Under the pieces are notes generated by a model, which was not told the origin of the DNA, made no database searches, and saw only the letters and a program-made list of their open reading frames with translations. Below are positions 9,120-16,621 of a DNA stretch of 64,000 nucleotides, one piece after another (position 1 is the stretch's first letter; every line of letters starts with the position of its first letter). A program made the translations under genes and the position numbers. Source of the DNA: Novosphingobium sp. EMRT-2 (GTDB lineage: Bacteria; Pseudomonadota; Alphaproteobacteria; Sphingomonadales; Sphingomonadaceae); the NCBI RefSeq assembly GCF_005145025.1, contig NZ_CP039697.1, positions 434,001 through 498,000 of the forward strand. Reading direction: 5' to 3'.

Positions 9120-10505
9120 TCACACGAACAGGCTGCCCACGTCTTCGCAACGATCCAGCGTGAGTATCGCGGCTGCCAGACGCTCCGCCTGATCCCGGCC
9201 ACGCGGCAACGCGGCATGGGCAAGGCAATCGACAAACTTAGCGTGCTGCGCCGCATGCGACAGCGGGCGCGCCGGGCAGCCCAGCGCATCGGGCACCATC
9301 GCCTCCAGAAACGTCCCGTCGTGGAGCCGGATGCCCATCGCCCCGCCGGTGCCCCGCTGCCAGGCCGGCGCCTTCGCAATACGCGGCCGCACCAGCGCCG
9401 ATAGGGCCAGCACCTGCTGGTCGGCTAGCGTGTCGGCGTCGAAATCGTCGAGGCCGACGCCACCCCTTGTCAGCGCCAACGCCGTCGTAGATGGTATGGA
9501 AAACTTCGCGTCGATCGCGACGGCCGGCGCCTGCTTGCGCTCCAGCGGATCGACCAGCATGTGCTGCACCTCATCGACCTCCACATCGATGCCGGCGACT
9601 GCGGCCGGGACAAAACCGTGCCGGCCGCGCAGATCGAGCGCCATTTCGATAAACGGATGCGTTCCCCGGCAACTCGGCCAGGGCTTGAATGTCAGTTCCG
9701 TACCCCAGAAATGCGTGCCCAGCCGATCGGCAAGATCGTCGGCGGAAAAGGCGCCACCGGCGTAAAGCGCGTAAAACCCGGCCCTGCCCTCCAGCGGGGC
9801 TTCGAACCCCGTAACCCCCTCTCTCGCCAGTAGCACCGCCGTAAGCGCGGCCTGAGCGGGAAAGGCCTCGCGCACCGCCCGCAGCACCGTCCTCCGGCTG
9901 TGTTTGATCTCGCCCGGCATGGTTGCCTGACACAGGACCATGGACAGCGCGTCCTTCACTTGCGCGGCATTCAGCCCCAACAGGTTGGCCGCCCCGGCGG
10001 CGGCACCGTAGGCCGCGACGATGGGGGGCGGATACCACCCTCCCTCCTCCATGGGCTGCCTGAGCGAAAGCGCCATACGACAGGCGATGTCGCCGCCGAC
10101 CGCCAGCGCCGTCAGGAAGCGCCGGCCATCCACCGGGCCTTCGGACTGCGCCAGCGCCAGCAGCACCGGGACGAGCGAGGCGTTGGGATGGGCCGGTGCG
10201 CGATCAAATGCGTCCTCGTAATCGACCGCATGGGCAAGGGCGTCATTCGCCGAGGCGGCGCCGGCCGGCTGGGCGCGGATGCCGGTGCCAAGAATGCTGC
10301 ACGGCCCTTCTCCACCGCGCGCGGCCAGCGTCACGAACGGCTGTGCTTCGTGGGCGAGGCCACTGGCGACGTAGATCACCCCCGTTGCGTCCAGACATGC
10401 GCGGGCGGCGGCGGCGCGCGCATCGTCGGGCAAGCTGTCCCACCGCATCGCGGCGATGTGCCGCGTCAGCATGTCGCTGATTCCGGTTCCGGATGACGCC
10501 ATCAT
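9120..10505 (-). CDS. MmgE/PrpD family protein
   Basis: A 461-aa MmgE/PrpD-fold protein: the N-terminal helical domain has ANDALAHAVDYEDAFDRAPAHPNAS-type residues (about 85-115), and a C-terminal alpha/beta domain includes FKPWPSCRGTHPFIE (about 285-300). Known members are 2-methylcitrate dehydratase, cis-aconitate decarboxylase and iminodisuccinate epimerase, acting on tricarboxylic or related acids. The Asp/His-rich segment that shapes the active site is present. ATG 10505 overlaps the stop of the upstream transporter (ATGA), making it the last gene of a three-gene coupled operon. The exact substrate cannot be assigned; a hydratase, dehydratase or isomerase acting on a polycarboxylate is the best guess. 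Confidence 0.85.
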   Translation of the reverse strand: MMASSGTGISDMLTRHIAAMRWDSLPDDARAAAARACLDATGVIYVASGLAHEAQPFVTLAARGGEGPCSILGTGIRAQPAGAASANDALAHAVDYEDAFDRAPAHPNASLVPVLLALAQSEGPVDGRRFLTALAVGGDIACRMALSLRQPMEEGGWYPPPIVAAYGAAAGAANLLGLNAAQVKDALSMVLCQATMPGEIKHSRRTVLRAVREAFPAQAALTAVLLAREGVTGFEAPLEGRAGFYALYAGGAFSADDLADRLGTHFWGTELTFKPWPSCRGTHPFIEMALDLRGRHGFVPAAVAGIDVEVDEVQHMLVDPLERKQAPAVAIDAKFSIPSTTALALTRGGVGLDDFDADTLADQQVLALSALVRPRIAKAPAWQRGTGGAMGIRLHDGTFLEAMVPDALGCPARPLSHAAQHAKFVDCLAHAALPRGRDQAERLAAAILTLDRCEDVGSLFV

Positions 10506-11521
10506 CGCCGCGCCAGCCGGGGAGCGAGCGACAGCAGCACGATCGCGGCGATCAGAATGCCGGCGCCCAAAAGCTCGGCCGGGCGCGGCATCTTCAATCC
10601 CCAGAACAAGGCGAGCAGAACCGACCCGCCCACCCCGGCGACAAGGCTCGCCGCGCGTTCCAGCGGCACGCAATAGGCATTTTCGCGCGGGTCCAGCAGG
10701 ATCAGGATCGCCAGCACCGAAATCAACGTCAGCGTGCAGCCGATCCAGAACAGCGGCCACAGCACGGGGTCCGTCCAAACGCTGACAAAGCCCCAGGCGA
10801 GTTCGCCCGATTGACCGCCGACGCCGGATGCTGAAACCGCCGCCAGCGCCGCCACCGACAAGGGCAGCGCGATCATCTTTTCCTCGACGAAGTACCGTCG
10901 GACAGAGGCGGCATCCCCGGTCTTGGAAATCTTGGTCATCACCGCCAGCCGAAGGAAATAGCCGATGGTGTAGAGCACGACCGTCACGATCGCGATGGGC
11001 GGCAGCTTGAGGCCGCCCCGATCGGTCAAGGTGATGAGCAAGGCCAGCAGCACCATGGCCAGCGCCGCCCAGCTCCACCAGCGCACGCGACGCCCGAACA
11101 CCATGTCCACCAGCGGCGCGATGACCAGGACATCGCCGCGCATGATCAGCTGGATGAACGGGATGCTCACGTCCCGGATCGTGAAAGACAGCGGCACCGT
11201 GAACAGCACGAGCGCGGTCCCCAGCCCCGAAAGCAGCGTATAGCGCGTCGGCACGGGCACGCGCATGCCGGCCACCCGCACGGCGTGGGCATCGCGGTGC
11301 CATCCCGAAATCCAGATGAACGCCCACGTCAGGACCATGCTGATGATCAGCGAGGCCGGCAGCGTTTCCAGCCCGGTCAACGGCCGTCCCAGGCCGGGAT
11401 GCGTTACAGAGGTGACCAAGCGCGTGACGATGACGTTCGGCAGATAGGCCAGCAGATAGAAGAAAACCGTGGCTTCCATCGGAAAGGCGGCCAGCGACAA
11501 CGGACGGTGGCGCGCACTCAT
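10502..11521 (-). CDS. EamA/DMT-like permease
   Basis: A 339-aa integral membrane protein with about ten hydrophobic helices, read from ATG 11521 inside the stop of the CapA-like gene. Layout and the GRRVRWWSWAALAMVLLALLIT segment resemble drug/metabolite transporters (EamA, ten TM), but the protein is divergent and lacks an obvious internal repeat. It may move the compound processed by its operon partners; direction is unknown. Confidence 0.62.
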   Translation of the reverse strand: MSARHRPLSLAAFPMEATVFFYLLAYLPNVIVTRLVTSVTHPGLGRPLTGLETLPASLIISMVLTWAFIWISGWHRDAHAVRVAGMRVPVPTRYTLLSGLGTALVLFTVPLSFTIRDVSIPFIQLIMRGDVLVIAPLVDMVFGRRVRWWSWAALAMVLLALLITLTDRGGLKLPPIAIVTVVLYTIGYFLRLAVMTKISKTGDAASVRRYFVEEKMIALPLSVAALAAVSASGVGGQSGELAWGFVSVWTDPVLWPLFWIGCTLTLISVLAILILLDPRENAYCVPLERAASLVAGVGGSVLLALFWGLKMPRPAELLGAGILIAAIVLLSLAPRLARR

Positions 11522-12639
11522 TGCGCCGCTTCCACGATGACCATGTCGCCTTCCACGCGATAGCGCGCGTTGAGCCCCGCCTCGTCCGTCACCGCAGCCA
11601 TGTAATCGACCACCGCCGCGAAATCCGCGGTCCCCGGCGCAGGCACGCGCGGTACGGCGTCGCGCCCGATCGCCAAGGGCAGGAAGCCGGCCTGCCGCAC
11701 CCGGCCATTGGCGATATCCAGCCGCGCGATCATCGACAGGCGGGCGGCTTTGGGGAAATTGTAAAGGCTGTCGAAATCGGGCTCCCATTCCTCCGCCAGA
11801 ACGCGGATTTCATTGAAGCTCTTCGATGCCGCATGCGCCGGATCCATGCGCAGGTCGGTCGCGAAGTTGCATAGCGAATAGAATACCGGTTTGCCGTCGA
11901 TCACCTCGCAGCCCTTCAGGATATGGGCATGGCCGCCGAAAATGGCATCAGCCCCCGCGGCGATCGCCGCACGGGCAACGTCGCGCTGATAGTCCGCGAT
12001 CACCGCACGCACGAAATGAATGCCCCAATGGTGCGAGACAAGCACGACATCCGCTTCGCGCTTCGCCGCGCGGATATCCGCCTCCATCGCGGCAAGATCA
12101 GCACGATGGGGATAGGTGTGGGTGCGCGGCGGCGTGCCTGGCTGATCGTGTTCGATCTGCTCGTACACCGTGAACGCGCGCATCGGCGCACAGCCCGGCC
12201 GGCGCTCGTCCGCCCAGTAACTGTGCGGCAGAATGCTGGAATAGGCGAGGAACGCCACGCGCGTTCCGTCAGGTAGTTGCCGTACCACCGGGCGGCGCGC
12301 CTCGACGATAGTGGCCCCCGCGCCAACCACACTGATGCCGGCCGCCTGCAGGTGCCCGTGCGTTTCGAAGAAGGCCTCGGCGCCCCAGTCCATCACGTGA
12401 TTGCCGGCCATGGAGATCACGTCGAACCCGGCCCGGCCAAGCGCTGCGGCGCCTTCGGGACGGGCCAGTACCGCATGTCTCGCCTGCGGAAGCCTTACGC
12501 CCCGTTCGGCGAAGCTGGTTTCAAGCTGGCCAAACACGATGTCCGCGCTTTGCAGAAGATCGGCCGTGCCCGCAAAACAGGCATCATAGTCATCGCGATC
12601 CATCGCAAGGTCGCCCGTGGCGAGAACGGTGTGGATCAC
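11518..12639 (-). CDS. CapA-like metallophosphatase-fold protein
   Basis: A 373-aa CapA/PgsA-like calcineurin-fold protein without a signal peptide. Metal-site motifs seen include GDLAMDR (about 9-15), GQLETSF, MAGNHVMDWG (about 80), SHHWG, and GGHAHILKG. Family members take part in poly-gamma-glutamate capsule synthesis or act as uncharacterised phosphatases or amide hydrolases; a cytoplasmic location beside a permease and PrpD-like enzyme argues for a metabolic role rather than a capsule. GTG 12639 has a good GGGAGAAG ribosome-binding site. It is the first gene of the coupled operon, with operator-like site C about 80 bp upstream. Confidence 0.8.
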   Translation of the reverse strand: MIHTVLATGDLAMDRDDYDACFAGTADLLQSADIVFGQLETSFAERGVRLPQARHAVLARPEGAAALGRAGFDVISMAGNHVMDWGAEAFFETHGHLQAAGISVVGAGATIVEARRPVVRQLPDGTRVAFLAYSSILPHSYWADERRPGCAPMRAFTVYEQIEHDQPGTPPRTHTYPHRADLAAMEADIRAAKREADVVLVSHHWGIHFVRAVIADYQRDVARAAIAAGADAIFGGHAHILKGCEVIDGKPVFYSLCNFATDLRMDPAHAASKSFNEIRVLAEEWEPDFDSLYNFPKAARLSMIARLDIANGRVRQAGFLPLAIGRDAVPRVPAPGTADFAAVVDYMAAVTDEAGLNARYRVEGDMVIVEAAQ

Positions 12640-12716
12640 GATCTTCTCCCGCAGGCCATGCGGAACGGGATTGGCGATGGCCTCTTTTCATCGGGCTACC
12701 GCGCCAGCAAAACGAA

Positions 12717-12730
12717 CGCAAGCGCTTACA
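12717..12730. promoter_or_regulatory. LacI-type operator, site C
   Basis: CGCAAGCGCTTACA lies upstream of the CapA-like operon. The core AAGCGCTT is perfectly palindromic and shared with site A (AAGCGCTA) and site B. Confidence 0.6.
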
Positions 12731-12770
12731 TACGGCGATTCCAGCAGGAGCGACAATCGCCACAGGAAAG

Positions 12771-12802
12771 CGCCGCCCGGCCAGTGAGGGAGCCGGGCGG
12801 CG
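12771..12802 (-). terminator. Strong hairpin downstream of TonB receptor
   Basis: An 11-bp perfect GC stem (CGCCGCCCGGC/GCCGGGCGGCG) with a 10-nt loop lies about 50 bp after the receptor stop. On the reverse strand it is followed by CTTTCC, only a weak T-tract. Confidence 0.5.
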
Positions 12803-12852
12803 GCGATGGCGCGGTGCGGAGGGATGCCCCGCGCCAAGCCCGGAAGGACGGG

Positions 12853-15660
12853 TCAGTACACGTAGCTGGCGCGGAACAGGAACGTGCGGCCCGGCTCCAT
12901 GTAGTCCTTCTGGTAGCTCGGGTTGTCGCCCTTGGTGGTGTAGTATTTCCAGCCGCCCAGGATGTTGCCCACGTCGAAGTCGAGCGCGAAGTGCTTGTTG
13001 AAGTTGTAGCGCGAATGGAAATCGAGGCTGCGGTTGGGCTGAACCCACTTGTCGACCGCGTTGTCGCGCAGCGATTCGATGTACTTGCCGCGATAGTTGT
13101 ACGAGAGCTTCGCCTCGACCCCGTACTTCTGGTAGGTCAGTGCCGCGTTGTAGATCAGGTGCGGCGTGTTGACGAAGCGGATCGGTTTGCCGGCGCGATA
13201 GGCGAGGCCCGTTTCCGCGCTGGACTTCTGCACGGTGATGTTGCCCTCGATGCCGAAGCCGTCGAACGGTGGCGTGATGCCCTGGAGCCCCTTGATGATG
13301 TTCAGCTCGACGCCGTAGATCGTCGCCCTCTGCCCGTTCTGCGGCTGGTCGATGACCACGGTGCCGACCGAAGTGTTGGCGTTGACCTCGTTCCCGCCGG
13401 TAAAGATGAAGTTCGAGATACGCTTGTAATACACGCCCGCCGAGACGATGCTGGTGGCATCGGGATAGGTTTCCAGCGAGAGATCGAGGTTGAGCGCCCG
13501 CGCCGCCTTGAGGTCCGGGTTACCGCGCGAGATGCCGACCACTTCGCCCTTGGAGTTGCGCGAAACCGTCTGGCTGGCGGCGATGAACCCGTATTCGGGC
13601 GGCGAATAGCCCGTCCAGATCGCGGCGCGGACGACGTTCTTGTCATCGGGACGCCAGATCGCGGTCACGCTGGGCAGCAGCACGTTGTAGCCCCGGTCGG
13701 TCGAGATAAAGCCGCTGCCGGCGCTGTCGTCCGACCAGCCGACGTTGTGCGTTTCGCGGCGTTCGAAGCGCGTGCCGGCGATCACCTGCAACGCATCAAA
13801 CCGGAAATGGGCCAGCGCATAGGCGGCATAGACGCGCTCGGTGCCGCGCTTGCGCTGCGTCAGATCGGGCAATCCGCTGTCGGTGAAGCCGTTGGCCTTC
13901 ATCGCGGCATCGATCGCGGCGACCACCTTGTCGCGGTTGAACACGTCGCCGTAATAGTACTGGCCGCCCAGCACGCTCATCACTTCCTTCTGGACCAGCC
14001 CCGACTGCTTGAGGTTGAGGCCATCGAGCGGCGTGCCCGAAAGATCGCCGCCGTAGCCGGGATAGTAATCGTACTGGCGCTTCGACTGGAGGAACTTGGC
14101 CCCGACCTTCACGTAATCGAGCACGCTTCCTTCGAAATTATAGCGCGCATCGAACCGGAAGGCGATGCGGCTGTCCTTCTGGCGGTCCCGCGAGACGTTG
14201 AGCCCGTCGAACGGCAGTAGCGACGAGTCATGTTCGACGTTGGCGGCGGGGCCGGTCAGGTCGACGTGCGGGAAGCGCGGGTCGGCCGAAACCCAGTCCA
14301 ACCCCTGCGCGTTGAGCGGATAAGTGCACTTGTCGCAGTTGTAGCTGATCGAATAGCTTTCCGGCGTGGCGCGCGAGCCGCCCGAATAGCTGGCGTCGTA
14401 GTCCAGCTGCAGCCGCCCGGCATCAGTGTGACCGCCCAGGTCGATCGTATAGAGCGTTTGGTTCTGGTCGATCGTCGAGAAATTGCGCGCGAACTGGAAC
14501 GCCTGCGGATTCCACACGCCCGAACGGCCGTTGAGCGACCAGTATTGGCTGGAATTGCGGTCGGCGTCGGTGATCACGCCGTCACCGTCGGCATCGACGA
14601 TCTGGCTGGTGGTGTAGCTGTAGATGCGGCCCTTGGCGCCGGTGCCGATTACCGCCTTGTCGGGCTGGATCAGCGTGGTGTCGTCGATGTTCACCTGCGT
14701 CAGCCGCGCGGTCTTGCGGCTGCGGTAGTCGGTCACGTCGTTGGTGCCGCGCTGTTCCTGGTGCGAATACTGGCCGCGCAGGTAAAGCTGGGTATGATCG
14801 CCGTGATAGTCGAACGAGACGTTCCCGCCATAGCGCTTCTGCTGCAACCGGCGGTAATCGAGATCGATGCCCGGCAGGTGCATGTTGCTCTGGTCGATCG
14901 CTTCCTGGCTGTCCTTGCGCCAGCGATAGGGTTCCCATTCGCCGTCGTTTTCGGTTTCCTGCCCGTTGCCATGGTTCATCCCGTAGTTGGCGGAGATGAA
15001 CATGCCGAAGCGGCCGTCGGCGAAGCGCTTGCCGAAATCGAGCTGGCCCTGATAGGTGCCCGCCGCCTCACCGGCGTCCTTCGCCTGCTGGTTGAAGCCG
15101 GCCGCGCCATAGGCGCGCAGCGTCAGGTCGTTCTGGAAATCGAACGCGGTGGGCGTGCGGAAATCGATCGAACCGCCGATGCCGTCACCGTCCTGGTCGG
15201 GCGTGAGCGTCTTGGTGACGCGGATCGAGGCAAGGCCGTTCGGCGGCAGCACGGTGAGCGAAACGTCGCGGCTGCCCGGATCGGTCTGCGCCACGCGCAC
15301 GCCGTTGATGTAGACCGCGTTGTACGTGCCCGAAAGACCGCGAATGGCCACGTATTCGCCCTCGCCCGTATCCTGGTTGACGATCACCGACAGGCCGGGA
15401 ATGCGCGCCAGCGCATCGGCCACGTTGGCATCGGGCAGCTTGCCCAGGTTGTCCGCCGAGATGATGTCGATGACGTTGTCGGCCTTCTTCTTCTCCTCGA
15501 TCGCGGCCACCGTGCTCAGGCGCTGGCCGGTGACCGTGATGGAATCGGGCGCATCGGCCGCGTCCTCGGCGTGCGCGGTGGTGCCTGCCACGATCGACGC
15601 GATCGCCACGGACGCCTTGAACAGCGCGCGGCCGTGCCGCGCGCGCTTGTAACCTGCCAT
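12853..15660 (-). CDS. TonB-dependent receptor (large, phosphorus block)
   Basis: A 935-aa outer-membrane receptor. The signal peptide ends around GTTAHAE (about 32). The TonB box SITVTGQRL, a plug with IPGLSVIVNQDTGEGEYVAIRG and a DQDGDGIGGSID turn (a calcium-loop-like Asp cluster) precede a long barrel; an extracellular loop has a CDKC pair. This subtype is common for carbohydrates or organic ligands in Caulobacterales and Sphingomonadales. Upstream at 15795 is an 18-bp palindrome related to one before the phospholipase gene, so uptake of a phosphorus compound released by those enzymes is plausible (inference). Confidence 0.9.
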   Translation of the reverse strand: MAGYKRARHGRALFKASVAIASIVAGTTAHAEDAADAPDSITVTGQRLSTVAAIEEKKKADNVIDIISADNLGKLPDANVADALARIPGLSVIVNQDTGEGEYVAIRGLSGTYNAVYINGVRVAQTDPGSRDVSLTVLPPNGLASIRVTKTLTPDQDGDGIGGSIDFRTPTAFDFQNDLTLRAYGAAGFNQQAKDAGEAAGTYQGQLDFGKRFADGRFGMFISANYGMNHGNGQETENDGEWEPYRWRKDSQEAIDQSNMHLPGIDLDYRRLQQKRYGGNVSFDYHGDHTQLYLRGQYSHQEQRGTNDVTDYRSRKTARLTQVNIDDTTLIQPDKAVIGTGAKGRIYSYTTSQIVDADGDGVITDADRNSSQYWSLNGRSGVWNPQAFQFARNFSTIDQNQTLYTIDLGGHTDAGRLQLDYDASYSGGSRATPESYSISYNCDKCTYPLNAQGLDWVSADPRFPHVDLTGPAANVEHDSSLLPFDGLNVSRDRQKDSRIAFRFDARYNFEGSVLDYVKVGAKFLQSKRQYDYYPGYGGDLSGTPLDGLNLKQSGLVQKEVMSVLGGQYYYGDVFNRDKVVAAIDAAMKANGFTDSGLPDLTQRKRGTERVYAAYALAHFRFDALQVIAGTRFERRETHNVGWSDDSAGSGFISTDRGYNVLLPSVTAIWRPDDKNVVRAAIWTGYSPPEYGFIAASQTVSRNSKGEVVGISRGNPDLKAARALNLDLSLETYPDATSIVSAGVYYKRISNFIFTGGNEVNANTSVGTVVIDQPQNGQRATIYGVELNIIKGLQGITPPFDGFGIEGNITVQKSSAETGLAYRAGKPIRFVNTPHLIYNAALTYQKYGVEAKLSYNYRGKYIESLRDNAVDKWVQPNRSLDFHSRYNFNKHFALDFDVGNILGGWKYYTTKGDNPSYQKDYMEPGRTFLFRASYVY

Positions 15661-15794
15661 GTCGTTTCTCCCCAGGAACGCAAAAACCCGACCGAGCCCC
15701 GCACCGGCGGGAGGATCCGACAGGCAAGACACTCCCGCTGCCGGAAGCGGGGAGCTTCCAGCGGATGGCGCGTTTGCGAATCGATCATTCAGTC

Positions 15795-15812
15795 AACTGG
15801 TATAAACCAGTT
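15795..15812. promoter_or_regulatory. GntR (PhnF-like) operator before TonB receptor
   Basis: AACTGGTATAAACCAGTT has 7-bp perfect arms around ATAA. Its core TGGTATAAACCA resembles the PhnF site TGGTATAGACCA known from Mycobacterium smegmatis (from memory). Confidence 0.6.
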
Positions 15813-15896
15813 AGCCATTACATCGGCGTTACAGCTTTCGCGCTTGCATCAAAATTCGGGATGAACCTGCGGAAGGACCCCGTCGTCGCACCGCCT

Positions 15897-16451
15897 TCAG
15901 CCTTCGGGCAGCAGCAGGCCCTCGAGCAGCGAACGGTAGGTCTCCAGATCAGGAACCTGCCAGTCCTTGCGCTTGCCGAGATCGTCGAAGCGCCGAAGCT
16001 GGAGCGCGTCCTCGAACCAGCGGTTGCTTCGGAAAGAGTCCACTTCATCGGGGTTCATCGCGCCACCCTGCAGCTGCAGGCTGAGAAGCGAAGCGCCGCT
16101 GAGGCCTTCCGCATAGCCCGGCTCGACCGCGCAGAGATAACGCTTGGCATCGACATGCAGACGGACCGGCTCGGTCACGTCAGGCGCGAAGAACGGGGAA
16201 AGAAATGCGGCGCCCGTCACCTCGTGTCGGGCGTCGATACCCTTGTGCTCCGCAGCATTTCCCGCATCGTCAATAAATTGCCCGATATCGTGCAGGAGCG
16301 ATGCCGCCACCATCGCGGGCGAGCAGTCCCGCGTCCGCGCCAGGTGTCCGCATTGCAGAACGTGTTCGATCTGGGAGATCGCCTCGCCGTAGTGATGGTC
16401 ACCGAATTCGTTGATAATCCGGAAAATCCTGTCAATCCTGGTCGTCTTCAT
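15897..16451 (-). CDS. HD-domain oxygenase, PhnZ/TmpB-like
   Basis: A 184-aa HD-domain protein. It shows the metal-binding pattern EHVLQCGHL (about 29-37), HDIG (54-57) and HE around 76-77, plus an N-terminal HHYGEAISQ segment typical of the phosphonate-operon HD proteins. PhnZ and TmpB use a mixed-valent di-iron centre to cleave the C-P bond of alpha-hydroxyphosphonates, releasing phosphate; length fits (about 190 aa). ATG 16451 is preferred; ATG 16466 is an in-frame alternative. It is divergent from the phospholipase C gene with a shared operator between them. The partner alpha-hydroxylase (PhnY/TmpA) is not in the window, so the true substrate is uncertain. Confidence 0.8.
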   Translation of the reverse strand: MKTTRIDRIFRIINEFGDHHYGEAISQIEHVLQCGHLARTRDCSPAMVAASLLHDIGQFIDDAGNAAEHKGIDARHEVTGAAFLSPFFAPDVTEPVRLHVDAKRYLCAVEPGYAEGLSGASLLSLQLQGGAMNPDEVDSFRSNRWFEDALQLRRFDDLGKRKDWQVPDLETYRSLLEGLLLPEG

Positions 16452-16545
16452 TCGGTATCCCGTCATTCCTGCCGGCGGCAATGCAAGGCCTGCATATTGC
16501 TCTATGCAGCCCCGCACCGCTCCGGGCGTCGTCAATCTGTAGCAG

Positions 16546-16563
16546 TTTTGGACTATACCAAAA
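16546..16563. promoter_or_regulatory. GntR (PhnF-like) operator in divergent region
   Basis: TTTTGGACTATACCAAAA, with 6-bp perfect arms, lies between the HD oxygenase and the phospholipase C gene. On the reverse strand its core TGGTATAGTCCA differs from the site at 15795 (TGGTATAAACCA) at two positions. Confidence 0.6.
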
Positions 16564-16621
16564 ATATGACTGGCTGGCGACATTCTCACGCCAGCCGGCG
16601 GCAACGGAGAAAGGCACGGGC

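Noticed and set aside
12277..14220. Long open frame on the + strand opposite TonB receptor and CapA-like genes
   Set aside because: It lies antisense to well-supported genes and its translation is Arg/Asp/Val-rich low-information sequence typical of GC-rich shadow frames.
15795..15812. Palindrome as a phage attachment site
   Set aside because: No integrase or tRNA is nearby, and its core recurs before the phospholipase gene, which fits a regulatory role.
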